DNA of 64,000 bases, taken from contig JBKPRA010000014.1 of NCBI GenBank assembly GCA_046734335.1, forward strand, positions 1 to 64,000, written 5' to 3'. A program made the position numbers and the translations under genes. Origin of the DNA: DATBLE01 sp046734335 (lineage in GTDB: Bacteria; Actinomycetota; Thermoleophilia; Gaiellales; Gaiellaceae). The notes under the pieces are model-generated. The model worked only from the letters and a program-made list of their open reading frames with translations. It was not told where the DNA came from and ran no database searches. Positions 57,251-64,000 of this stretch are shown piece by piece; the stretch's first letter is position 1; each line of letters opens with the position of its first letter.

Positions 57251-57727
57251 GTGGAGAGCGGCCCGCGGCCCGTCGGCGACGCCAACTACAGCTCGGGCGA
57301 CGACTACGTCGTCGAGTTCCTGGGATACCGGTTCAGCTTCAACGGCTCGGACTTCGAGCAGCGCGTGACCGGAGCGGCGGTCAAGCTCGGCCTGGTCGAG
57401 GCCAACGAGCTGGACGATGACGAGACCGCCGACCTCGTCGAGCTCGCCGCCGAGGGCCGCATCGAGGAGCCTCGCAGCCAGCTCGGGCGCTATCTCGTCC
57501 GCCACTGGGAGCGGATCTCGCTGGTCGGCGGCGAGTCGCTCGTCTACTGGTTGCGCAAGCTGATCTTCCGCGGCGCCTGGCTCGACCACCGGGTCAAGGA
57601 GGGCCTGCTCGAGGTGGTCTGGGACGATGACAACTCGGAGTTCGCATACCGCGACCCACGAGGCTCGCGCGCACTGCTGGAGCTTGCACCGGTACCGAGC
57701 TGGCACGAGCTCCAGTACAAACCCTGA
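57251..57727 (+). CDS. conserved hypothetical protein
   Basis: The 158-aa acidic protein mixes helices and strands (DDYVVEFLGYRFSFNGSDFEQ, GGESLVYWLRKLIFRGAWLD, EGLLEVVWDDDNSEFAYRD), with no signal peptide, membrane segment or motif I recognise. TATCCT lies exactly 6 nt before the GTG, so the mRNA is probably leaderless. The stop codon is inside a strong hairpin. Confidence 0.65.
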   Translation: MESGPRPVGDANYSSGDDYVVEFLGYRFSFNGSDFEQRVTGAAVKLGLVEANELDDDETADLVELAAEGRIEEPRSQLGRYLVRHWERISLVGGESLVYWLRKLIFRGAWLDHRVKEGLLEVVWDDDNSEFAYRDPRGSRALLELAPVPSWHELQYKP

Positions 57728-57763
57728 AAGTCCACCCGCTTCGCGGGCATGACGACTTTCAGG
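57723..57763 (+). terminator. strong hairpin over the 3' end of the 57251 gene
   Basis: CCTGAAAGTC (57723-57732) pairs perfectly with GACTTTCAGG (57754-57763), and inside it CCCGC (57735-57739) pairs with GCGGG (57743-57747) around TTC. The gene's TGA lies in the left arm. There is no T-tract, so it may act as a terminator without U-tail or as an mRNA stabiliser. Confidence 0.55.
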
Positions 57764-57792
57764 CTGAGAAACCCGTGACCCGTCGCGTTCGT

Positions 57793-57827
57793 GAGCCGCG
57801 CCCCGCCAGGTCGGTCGCGGCGGCGAA
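57793..57827 (+). repeat. repeat module B, left copy
   Basis: The 35-bp sequence beginning GAGCCGCGCCCCGCC and ending GGCGGCGAA matches the reverse complement of 58196-58231 at about 33 of 36 positions, forming inverted copies around the 57830 gene. Related blocks are at 15549-15581 and 32322-32359. Here no GGGGAAC palindrome accompanies it. Confidence 0.7.
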
Positions 57828-57829
57828 AT

Positions 57830-58150
57830 CTAGGCCGACGGCACTGAGAAGCCCAGCTGCGTGCGCTCCTCGGCGCCGGCGCTCAACTCGATCCGCTTGA
57901 TCGACCCCACCGGCACGATCACCTCGCTCGGCGTGTCGTCGCCGGCGTGCGGACGAATCGTCACGAAGCCGTAGCCCGGCTCCGCCGTCAGCGACTGGAC
58001 CGCGTAGCGCACGCCGTCGACCAGTTCGACCTCGACATACGCCTGCTCGACGCCTTCGTCCTTGGCGAATTCCTCGATCCGCCGGTGTATGCGGTTGACG
58101 AGGTCGTCGAGCGGCCCTGCAAACCCCGGAACCCAGAGATCCGGCGACAT
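57830..58150 (-). CDS. conserved hypothetical protein between inverted repeats
   Basis: The 106-aa protein is acidic and mainly beta after an N-terminal helix (DDLVNRIHRRIEEFAKDEG, AYVEVELVDGVRYAVQSLT, GYGFVTIRPHAG, EVIVPVGSIKRIEL). It looks like a small ligand- or RNA-binding barrel, but no family is recognised. It is bracketed by inverted copies of repeat module B (57793-57827 and 58196-58231). I see no clear leaderless -10. Confidence 0.65.
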   Translation of the reverse strand: MSPDLWVPGFAGPLDDLVNRIHRRIEEFAKDEGVEQAYVEVELVDGVRYAVQSLTAEPGYGFVTIRPHAGDDTPSEVIVPVGSIKRIELSAGAEERTQLGFSVPSA

Positions 58151-58195
58151 GGAGACAGAGGCTATCGGTACACGTATCGGCTCCGGAACCGTCGC

Positions 58196-58318
58196 TTCGC
58201 CGCCGCGACCGACCTGTGCGGGGCTCGGCTCGACAACGCGATCGGTCAGTCGCCGATGCGGGCGAAGCGAGCGAGCAGAGGAGAGGGCCCGCGGGGGAAC
58301 CAGGGGTTCCCCCGCGTC
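58196..58318 (-). repeat. 3'-end palindromic repeat, copy 7 (full length, with module B)
   Basis: On the minus strand, 3 nt after the ruvB stop, is a perfect 11-bp stem GCGGGGGAACC (58305-58315) / GGTTCCCCCGC (58291-58301) around loop CCT, then GGGCCCTCTCC. Module B follows at 58196-58231. Block order equals copies 1 and 3. Confidence 0.8.
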
Positions 58319-59344
58319 CTAGAAGAGGCTATCGGCGCGAGCCGCCTGGTCGGCGGCCACGTGGGCGAGGCCGAGATCGGTGACGATCCGGCCCCGCGGG
58401 GTGCGCTGGATGAAGCCGAGCTGGAGCAGGTAGGGCTCGTAGACATCCTCGACCGTGTCGGCTTCCTCGCCGAGCGACACGGCCAGCGTGGAGAGCCCGA
58501 CCGGCCCGCCCGCGAACTTGTGCACGATCGCCTCGAGCAGCTCGCGGTCGGTGCGCTCGAGGCCCTCCTGGTCGACCTCGAGCAGGTCGAGCGCCTCCCA
58601 GGCGATCTCCGCGGTCACCTCCCCTGCGTGCCGCACCTCGGCGACGTCGCGGACGCGGCGGAGAATCCGGTTGGCCACGCGTGGCGTTCCGCGCGAGCGC
58701 CGTGCGATCTCCTCGGCAGCCTCGTCCGAGATGCCGACGCCGAGAATTCCGGCGGAGCGCCGGACGATCGTCCCCAGTTCGGCCGGCTCGTAGTACGAGA
58801 GCCGGAAGGTCATGCCGAAGCGGTCGCGGAGCGGCGTCGTCAGCAGCCCCGTCCGGGTGGTCGCCCCGACCAGAGTGAAGGGCGGCAGGTCGAGGCTCAG
58901 CGTGCGCGCGGCGGGACCCTGACCGACGACGATGTCCAGCCGGAAGTCCTCGAGCGCCGGGTAGAGGATCTCCTCGACCGCCGGGTTGAGCCGGTGGATC
59001 TCGTCGATGAAGAGCACGTCGTGCGTCTCGAGCGAGGTGAGGATCGCGGCGAGGTCGCCCTTGCGCTCGACTGCCGGGCCGGCGACGGTGCGCAGCCCGA
59101 CGCCGAGCTCCTCCCGGACGATGTGGGCGAGGCTGGTCTTCCCGAGGCCGGGCGGGCCGACCAGCAGAACGTGGTCGAGAGCCTCGTTGCGCGTCTTCGC
59201 CGCTGTGAGCGCAACTTCGAGCTGCTCCTTGAGCCGCTCTTGCCCGACGAACTCGTCGAGCCGGCGGGGCCTGAGCGAACGGTCGAAGTCATCCTCTTCC
59301 TCGCGGAGCGCCGGGGCGAGGAACTGCGTATCGGTCTCGCTCAC
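58319..59344 (-). CDS. ruvB: Holliday junction branch migration ATPase RuvB
   Basis: RuvB is the hexameric AAA+ motor that, with RuvA, drives branch migration of Holliday junctions. The 341-aa product has RPRRLDEFVGQ, Walker A (LLVGPPGLGKTSLAHI), Walker B (FIDEIHRL), sensor 1 (LVGATTRTG) and the C-terminal winged helix. The GTG start overlaps the ruvA stop as GTGA (59341-59344). It is last in the yebC-ruvC-ruvA-ruvB row; a repeat palindrome follows. Confidence 0.97.
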   Translation of the reverse strand: MSETDTQFLAPALREEEDDFDRSLRPRRLDEFVGQERLKEQLEVALTAAKTRNEALDHVLLVGPPGLGKTSLAHIVREELGVGLRTVAGPAVERKGDLAAILTSLETHDVLFIDEIHRLNPAVEEILYPALEDFRLDIVVGQGPAARTLSLDLPPFTLVGATTRTGLLTTPLRDRFGMTFRLSYYEPAELGTIVRRSAGILGVGISDEAAEEIARRSRGTPRVANRILRRVRDVAEVRHAGEVTAEIAWEALDLLEVDQEGLERTDRELLEAIVHKFAGGPVGLSTLAVSLGEEADTVEDVYEPYLLQLGFIQRTPRGRIVTDLGLAHVAADQAARADSLF

Positions 59345-59904
59345 GCTGCCTTCTTCAGCGCCACGCGCACGCGTTCCTCCGCGGGCAGCTCCGGATCGAC
59401 GTCGGCGAGCGCACGCTCCGCGTCGCCGACCGAGTAGCCGAGCTCGACCAGCGCGTCGCGGGCGACGAGGCTGTCTGGGCGGGTCTCGGGCGCGGGAATG
59501 TCGACGGCGCCGACTTTCTCCTTCAGCTCGAGCACGACGCGTTGCGCCGTCTTCTTGCCGATCCCCGGGATCGCCTCGAAGCGGGCCGTGTCCTCGAGTA
59601 CGATCGCCCGGCGCAGCTCGGCCGGCGTCGAGCCGGAGACGATCGCCAACGCGACCTTCGGCCCGATCCCGGACACCGAGAGTAGTTGCTCGAACAGCTC
59701 GCGCTCTGCTGCCTCGGCGAATCCGTAGAGCTGAAGCGCGTCCTCGCGGACGTGGGTGTGGATCTCGAGTGACACCTCGCCGTCGCCGTCTGCGAGCCGG
59801 AGCGCCCTGGTCGTGGCGGCGACGAGATAGCCGACCCCGTTGACGTCGAGTACGAGCCCCTCGGGCCGACGCACGACCGGACGGCCGCGCAGGCGCGCGA
59901 TCAC
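59341..59904 (-). CDS. ruvA: Holliday junction branch migration protein RuvA
   Basis: The 187-aa DNA-binding tetramer subunit recognises Holliday junctions. It has the N-terminal OB-fold, the helix-hairpin-helix pair (LLSVSGIGPKVALAI and FEAIPGIGKKTAQRVV) and the small C-terminal RuvB-binding domain after RDALVELGYSVGDAERAL. GTG start overlapping the ruvC stop (GTGA, 59901-59904) and itself overlapping ruvB, so translation of ruvCAB is coupled. Confidence 0.96.
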   Translation of the reverse strand: MIARLRGRPVVRRPEGLVLDVNGVGYLVAATTRALRLADGDGEVSLEIHTHVREDALQLYGFAEAAERELFEQLLSVSGIGPKVALAIVSGSTPAELRRAIVLEDTARFEAIPGIGKKTAQRVVLELKEKVGAVDIPAPETRPDSLVARDALVELGYSVGDAERALADVDPELPAEERVRVALKKAA

Positions 59905-60392
59905 GACCCGACCGCCTTCAAGAGCGGCGGCGCGAGCGCGTGGCAGATCGCCACCGCGAGCGCGTCGGAGGCATGGGTCGTCTTCGGTGGCGCGCGCAGT
60001 GCGAGGATCGTCCGCACCATCCGTTCGACCTGTCCCTTCTCGGCCCGCCCATAACCGCAGACCGCCTGCTTCACGCGGCTCGGCGCGTACTCAGCGCACT
60101 CGACGCCGGCGAGCGCGGAGGCGACGAGTACGGCGCCCCGTGCCTGCCCGACCGAGAGCGCGGTGCGGGCGTCGGCGCCGACGAACGACTCCTCGAGTGC
60201 GACGGCATCCGGCGCGTGCTGCTCCACCAGCTCCCGGACGCCCTCGAAGATCGTCCTCAGGCGCAGCTCCGGGCGCTCGTGCGCCTCCGTGCGCCAGCAC
60301 CCGTGGACGAGGGCCCGGAGGCGGCCGTCGCTTTCGTGGACCATCCCGTAACCGCACGCTGCCGTCCCCGGATCGATGCCCAGAACTCTCAC
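59901..60392 (-). CDS. ruvC: Holliday junction resolvase RuvC
   Basis: The 163-aa endonuclease cleaves Holliday junctions symmetrically. The four acidic residues are visible: LGIDPGTAACGYG, VALEESFVG, and the C-terminal HASDALAVAICHA pair. The GTG at 60392 lies exactly 6 nt after a TAACCT hexamer (60399-60404), so ruvC has its own leaderless promoter although yebC is only 47 nt upstream. The promoter resembles the PafBC type, which would make ruvCAB damage-inducible. Confidence 0.96.
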   Translation of the reverse strand: MRVLGIDPGTAACGYGMVHESDGRLRALVHGCWRTEAHERPELRLRTIFEGVRELVEQHAPDAVALEESFVGADARTALSVGQARGAVLVASALAGVECAEYAPSRVKQAVCGYGRAEKGQVERMVRTILALRAPPKTTHASDALAVAICHALAPPLLKAVGS

Positions 60393-60398
60393 GGGGTG

Positions 60399-60421
60399 AG
60401 GTTAAGCGCGGTGTCGGACGT
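60399..60421 (-). promoter_or_regulatory. ruvC promoter with weak PafBC-like architecture
   Basis: On the minus strand ACGTCCGAC-N8-TAACCT has the spacing of TTGTCRGTG-N8-TAN3T. It shares GTCCGA with the recJ promoter at the same position but lacks the leading TT. The -10 is 6 nt from the ruvC GTG. Confidence 0.4.
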
Positions 60422-60439
60422 TCCTTCGCACCACGAAAG

Positions 60440-61195
60440 CTAGACCGCGACAGCCTCCAGCACGCGCTCGGGGATGTCGAAGTTCGCGTAGACGTCCTGG
60501 ACGTCGTCGTTCTCTTCGAGCCCGTCGATCAGCTTCAGCACCTTGCGTGCGACCGACTCGTCCTCGATCTCGACCGTCGTCTTCGGCAGCATTGTCACCT
60601 CGGCGTCCGAGACGGCGATGCCCGCCGTCTCCAGCGCCTCGCGCACGGCGTTCAAGTCCTCCGGTGCACAAGTGACCTCGAAGGACGAGCCCTCCCCGGC
60701 CACGTCCTCCGCCCCCGCGTCGGCGGCCGCAAGGGTCAACTCGTCCTCGTCGGTCGAGTCCCGGTCGACCAGGACGACGCCTTTGCGCTCGAACAGCCAC
60801 GCGACTGCGCCGGACTCGGCCAGGTTGCCGTCGTGTCGGGCGAAGATGTGCCGCACCTCGCCGGCCGTCCGGTTGCGGTTGTCGGTGAGCACGTCGACGT
60901 AGACGGCTACCCCGCCAGGCCCGTAGCCCTCGTACGAGATGTGCTCGTACGACGCAGCATCGGCGCCGGTGCCGCTCCCGCGCGCGATCGCCCGCTCGAT
61001 GTTGTCCTTCGGCATCGAAGCGGCCCGCGCCTTCTCGATCGCGTTCTGGAGCGCGAGGTTCGCGGCCGGGTCCGGCCCACCGTCCTTCGCAGCGACGATC
61101 AGCGCGCGCGTCAGCTTAGTGAAGAGTTGCCCGCGCTTCGCGTCGGCGGCGCCTTTCTTGTGCTTGATCGACGACCACTTGCTGTGCCCGGACAT
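60440..61195 (-). CDS. yebC: YebC/PmpR-family protein
   Basis: This 251-aa protein belongs to the widespread YebC/TACO1 family, whose members regulate transcription or assist translation. It begins with the diagnostic MSGHSKWSSIKHKKGAADAKRG and has GYGPGGVAVYVDVLTDNRNRT in the middle. TACAAT lies 8 nt before the ATG. It precedes ruvC, a common arrangement, with 47 nt between them. Confidence 0.95.
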   Translation of the reverse strand: MSGHSKWSSIKHKKGAADAKRGQLFTKLTRALIVAAKDGGPDPAANLALQNAIEKARAASMPKDNIERAIARGSGTGADAASYEHISYEGYGPGGVAVYVDVLTDNRNRTAGEVRHIFARHDGNLAESGAVAWLFERKGVVLVDRDSTDEDELTLAAADAGAEDVAGEGSSFEVTCAPEDLNAVREALETAGIAVSDAEVTMLPKTTVEIEDESVARKVLKLIDGLEENDDVQDVYANFDIPERVLEAVAV

Positions 61196-61216
61196 CGACG
61201 CGAATTGTACGGGCCG

Positions 61217-62470
61217 TCATTCCAGCCGGTCCGCGAGATCGGGACGGCACCCGTGCGCCGCCCACCCGGCGGCGGTTCCGTCGTAGAGCCGGTCGCGGAT
61301 GGTCGGGTCGGCGCCGAGCTCCAGCAGGAGGTCGACCACCTCCTCCTGTCCCGACTGGGCTGCGAGGTGGAGCGGCGGCACCCCCTCCCCGTGCGTCGGG
61401 CCGCCGAAGGTGCCACGCCCGTTCGGGTCGGCGCCGAGCTCGATCAGCCGGCGGATCGCCTCCACCCTCCCGTTCGCCGCCGCCCAGGCGAGCGGCGTGC
61501 CGCGGTATGGGTCGGCCTCGACGCTCGCGCCCAGCTCGACCAGTCGGTCGATCGCCTCCACGCGGTCCGCCTTCGCCGCCCAGACGAGCGCCTCGTCCAG
61601 GATCTCCTGCGGATCGTCCGAGGGGTGCCAGGCGGGGAAGCCGCCGTGCGGGCGGTAGAACGCACGATGCGCGCCGGCGGCGGGCGTGCCCGCCAGCTCG
61701 TCGATCAGGTCGACCAGGCCCAGCCCGGCTGCGACGCGCAGGTTGCGCGGCTCGAGCCCGAGCAGGTCGACCACCTCGCGGTGCCCCCAGAAGAGCGCCG
61801 CCACCAGCGGGGTGCCGCCGTTCCCCCGGGCCGAGAGGTCCGTGTGGGCACCGGCGGCGAGCGCGAGCTCCGCGAGCGGGCGGTCGTTCGAGTAGCCCGC
61901 CTGGTGGAGCTTCGTCCAGCCGTAGTCGTTGCCGCGGTTGACGTCCGCCCCGCGCTCGAGCAGCAGCTTCACGCTCTCCAGGTCGCCTGCCATTCCGAGC
62001 AGGTCGTTGCCGTTCGTGCCCCGCGTGCGGACGAGTTCGGGATACACGTCGAGCAGCTCGGCCAGGCGGTCGCGATCGCCGTCCTCGACTGCCCGGTAGG
62101 CGAGCATGAAGGGAGTCGGCTGCTCGTCGCCGCTTGCGAGCGCGGTCACGTGCTTCGTCAGCCCGACCCAGCTCGGGTAGCCGTGCCGCTGCGCGAGGTC
62201 CCGGCGGGCCGACGCGATGGAGACGCCGTTGACGGTGGCGATGCCTTCTGCGCGGCCCTCGTAGTACTCGAGATCCGTTCGGAACGGCTGCTCGGCGAGT
62301 TCGTGGACGAGCGCCGGCCAGCTGGAGAAGCCCTGCTCGCGCGCGAGCACGGTCTGGGCGCTCGCGAGCTTCACCGGCAGGTCGCCCATTCGTGCGTGCG
62401 CCTGCGGGTCGCCGGCCCGCGCGGCCCTGGCGAGCTCCTTCGCCTGCTTGCGAAGCTGTTCGAGGTTCAT
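61217..62470 (-). CDS. ankyrin-repeat protein
   Basis: The 417-aa protein has an N-terminal region with two short tandem helical units (LAREQGFSSWPALVHEL, LAQRHGYPSWVGLTKHV) and then a stretch of ankyrin repeats (ESVKLLLERGADVNRGNDYG, EAIDRLVELGASVEADPYRG, EAIRRLIELGADPNGRG, EEVVDLLLELGADPTIRD). It should act by protein-protein binding in the cytoplasm. Unusually here, the ATG has a strong AGGAGGT 4 nt upstream. No partner is apparent in the neighbourhood. Confidence 0.9.
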   Translation of the reverse strand: MNLEQLRKQAKELARAARAGDPQAHARMGDLPVKLASAQTVLAREQGFSSWPALVHELAEQPFRTDLEYYEGRAEGIATVNGVSIASARRDLAQRHGYPSWVGLTKHVTALASGDEQPTPFMLAYRAVEDGDRDRLAELLDVYPELVRTRGTNGNDLLGMAGDLESVKLLLERGADVNRGNDYGWTKLHQAGYSNDRPLAELALAAGAHTDLSARGNGGTPLVAALFWGHREVVDLLGLEPRNLRVAAGLGLVDLIDELAGTPAAGAHRAFYRPHGGFPAWHPSDDPQEILDEALVWAAKADRVEAIDRLVELGASVEADPYRGTPLAWAAANGRVEAIRRLIELGADPNGRGTFGGPTHGEGVPPLHLAAQSGQEEVVDLLLELGADPTIRDRLYDGTAAGWAAHGCRPDLADRLE

Positions 62471-62602
62471 GTCGACCTCCTCCCTCTGAGGCCCGTGTCC
62501 GCGGCGGGCGGGGAAAGAGATCGATTCGTCCCTGCGGTGCTGACTGGAGGTGGGCTCAGCCCTTCCCGCGGACCGGGTGCGCCCTCGCGCGCAGACCCGA
62601 TG

Positions 62603-63502
62603 CTAGCTCAGAGGCTCGAGAGTGTCCTTGTCGCGCCGCCAGAAGACCATGCCAAGGAGCGCGAGAAAAAGACCCAGGCACAGAAACGCGACAGGGCCTG
62701 CCCAGGACGCGGGACCGCTGGGTGACTCCCGGCCGAAGATTTCGACGCTTCCGCTCGAACCGCCGCCGACCGCGTAGTGCCAGGTGGCGAGGAAGAGCCC
62801 GATCGTGCCGAGCACCGCGTAGCTGGACCGCCTGATCCCGGCGCCGACGGCCATGAAGACGATCCCGAGGACGATGATCAGCGCCCACTGGAAGTCGGAC
62901 GAATGCCACCAGTAGAGGAGCGCGCCGCCGATCGTCAGGCCGGCGACGACGTGCACCCAGAATCCGTAGGGCCGGGTGTCGCCGCCGTCATTGGCGAGCC
63001 CCATCACAAACAGGAAGAGGCCGACGAAGAGTGTCACCCACGCGCTCCAGTTTCCGCCGCTCGAGAGGAGGTCGGTGATGAAGTACCAGCCGAGGCCCGC
63101 GAGCACGAGCGCGAACAGCGGGAACTTGAAGATGCCGAGGTCGACGGACGCGGCGATCAGGACGAGCAGTTGCAGGGCGAGGATGCCGATGTGGAAACCG
63201 CCGAGCGGCTTGTCGTCGGGCAGCCAGCCGAACCAGGAGAAAAAAGCCCCCACCATCAGCGCGAAGAGCCCGAGGCCGACGAATCCGAAGAGGCCGGCGG
63301 CGACCCGGTGACCGCGACCCAGCAGGCCGAACGCCAGCACCTCCGCGAGCGCCCAGAACAGCACCGACCAGCCGGCAAAGGCTCCTTTCCCATGATCGTC
63401 GGAGATCACCCCGAGCCAGGCGACCGCCGCGACCAGAGCCGTCAGCGCGCCCGTGTACGCGAGGAACGACCCGGTCATCCAGGGTGCGCGGTTCACCGCC
63501 AC
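62603..63502 (-). CDS. multi-span membrane protein of unknown function
   Basis: The 299-aa product has about ten hydrophobic helices separated by short loops (LAYTGALTALVAAVAWLG, VLFWALAEVLAFGLLG, LFGFVGLGLFALMVGAFF, HIGILALQLLVLIAASV). No transport or enzyme motif is seen. The start may be GTG at 63502 or 63496, or ATG at 63478. The 132 nt between it and the ankyrin gene (62471-62602) hold no gene that I can support. Confidence 0.65.
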   Translation of the reverse strand: MAVNRAPWMTGSFLAYTGALTALVAAVAWLGVISDDHGKGAFAGWSVLFWALAEVLAFGLLGRGHRVAAGLFGFVGLGLFALMVGAFFSWFGWLPDDKPLGGFHIGILALQLLVLIAASVDLGIFKFPLFALVLAGLGWYFITDLLSSGGNWSAWVTLFVGLFLFVMGLANDGGDTRPYGFWVHVVAGLTIGGALLYWWHSSDFQWALIIVLGIVFMAVGAGIRRSSYAVLGTIGLFLATWHYAVGGGSSGSVEIFGRESPSGPASWAGPVAFLCLGLFLALLGMVFWRRDKDTLEPLS

Positions 63503-63568
63503 GCGCCGATCATGAGGCGTCGCCCGGACGGATCCCGGCCCCTCTCGCCGCCTCTCTAAGCTAGGCAG

Positions 63569-64000
63569 GTGGACGAAAAACGCGTGGTTCTGCCTGTCGG
63601 CAAGCTGCCGGGCGAGCTGCTCGGTCGGTTGATCGCCGCGTATGGATCGAGCGATCCGACGGTGCTCGTCGGGCCCGGTATCGGAGGCGACGCCGCGGCC
63701 ATCGACCTGGACGCGACGACACTCGTCGTCAAGTCCGATCCGATCACCTTCGCAAGCGAGAGCCCTGCCCAGTACCTCGTCGACGTCAACGCCAACGATC
63801 TCGCGTGCCTCGGAGCGACGCCTCGCTGGATGATGGTCACCGCGCTCCTGCCGGTGGGAACGAGCGAGGACGAGGTCGAGGCCCACTTCCGCGAGCTGCG
63901 CGATGCCTGCGTCGGACGGGGTGTTTCGCTCGTCGGCGGTCACACGGAGATCACATCGGCGGTCAGCCGCCCGATCCTGGTCGGCGTTCTCCTCGGCGAG
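63569..64000 (+). CDS. AIR synthase / HypE-like protein (5' part, cut by window edge)
   Basis: The reading frame is open to the end of the window (144 residues shown). It contains LPVGKLPGELL, VGPGIGGDAAAID, VVKSDPITFA, VNANDLACLGATPRWM and LVGGHTEIT. These are the ATP-binding hallmarks of the PurM/AIR synthase superfamily and fit the HypE-like branch. TAAGCT lies exactly 6 nt before the GTG at 63569. Without the C-terminal cysteine of HypE, outside the window, a role in hydrogenase maturation cannot be judged. Confidence 0.8.
   Translation, partial: MDEKRVVLPVGKLPGELLGRLIAAYGSSDPTVLVGPGIGGDAAAIDLDATTLVVKSDPITFASESPAQYLVDVNANDLACLGATPRWMMVTALLPVGTSEDEVEAHFRELRDACVGRGVSLVGGHTEITSAVSRPILVGVLLGE

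Noticed and set aside
1..64000. tRNA, rRNA, CRISPR array, insertion sequence or integrase gene
   Set aside because: I found no cloverleaf, rRNA core sequence, regular spaced repeat array or transposase/integrase motif; a covariance-model scan would be needed to exclude small RNAs.

Overview
The window is very G+C-rich (visibly around 70%) and densely coded on both strands, with no rRNA, tRNA, CRISPR array, phage or intact transposon that I can see. The gene set points to an actinobacterium, and my best inference is a Thermoleophilia-like lineage. The evidence is MraZ/RsmH at the edge of a division cluster, a fused PafBC regulator, an F420-type LLM oxidoreductase, a decaprenyl-phosphate phosphoribosyltransferase-like UbiA protein, many GTG starts, and a secreted protein with a leader typical of that class. 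SecD and SecF are fused, unlike in most familiar actinobacteria.

Layout. 24-1383: rsmH and mraZ (minus), with three MraZ boxes on the promoter. 1469-6138 (mostly plus): a homocysteine methyltransferase, an ECF sigma factor coupled to an alkyl-DNA repair methyltransferase, then an ArsR-SRPBCC-cupin operon and an LLM oxidoreductase. 6135-15466: an atypical response regulator, arylamine N-acetyltransferase, a UbiB kinase, and the queA-tgt-yajC-secDF operon. 15600-23283 (minus): UbiA, a two-component system with a secreted partner, a peptidoglycan amidase, a beta-lactamase-fold hydrolase, a sugar-hydrolase-like barrel and an enolase-superfamily enzyme. 23303-29417: a Na+/H+ antiporter, a thiolase behind a TetR-type palindrome, a truncated hydrolase, an aldehyde dehydrogenase and zinc-ribbon proteins. 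29571-36615: a DUF5763-like protein, fused PafBC, a GAF histidine kinase, queG and sufT. 36776-40666 (minus): metallophosphoesterase, cyclic 2,3-diphosphoglycerate synthetase, 2-phosphoglycerate kinase and class II fructose-bisphosphatase in one tightly overlapped operon. 40724-46699: a nuclease-like protein, hpt, an M23 peptidase, and ccmE-ccmF-ccmI with a CxxxY-type CcmE. 46750-57727: an endonuclease IV-like barrel, a large cyclase-ATPase-TPR regulator, phosphomannomutase, a thioesterase, relA/spoT and recJ. 57830-64000: ruvB-ruvA-ruvC-yebC, an ankyrin protein, a membrane protein and the start of an AIR synthase/HypE-like gene.

Three themes link the genes. DNA repair is concentrated here: Ogt, PafBC, RecJ, RuvABC and an endonuclease IV-like protein, and recJ and ruvC carry promoters resembling the PafBC-dependent type. 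Three queuosine genes are present but split between two loci. The phosphoglycerate operon combines gluconeogenesis with synthesis of a solute known as a thermoprotectant in hyperthermophilic methanogens.

Two sequence-level patterns are not explained by the genes. First, 27 starts have a TANNNT hexamer 6-8 nt upstream, which implies widespread leaderless transcription. In three divergent pairs the two hexamers share their TA, giving a 10-bp bidirectional core. Second, a family of palindromes with GGGGAAC arms follows seven stop codons, always on the 3' side. Three of these copies carry a second conserved ~35-bp module.
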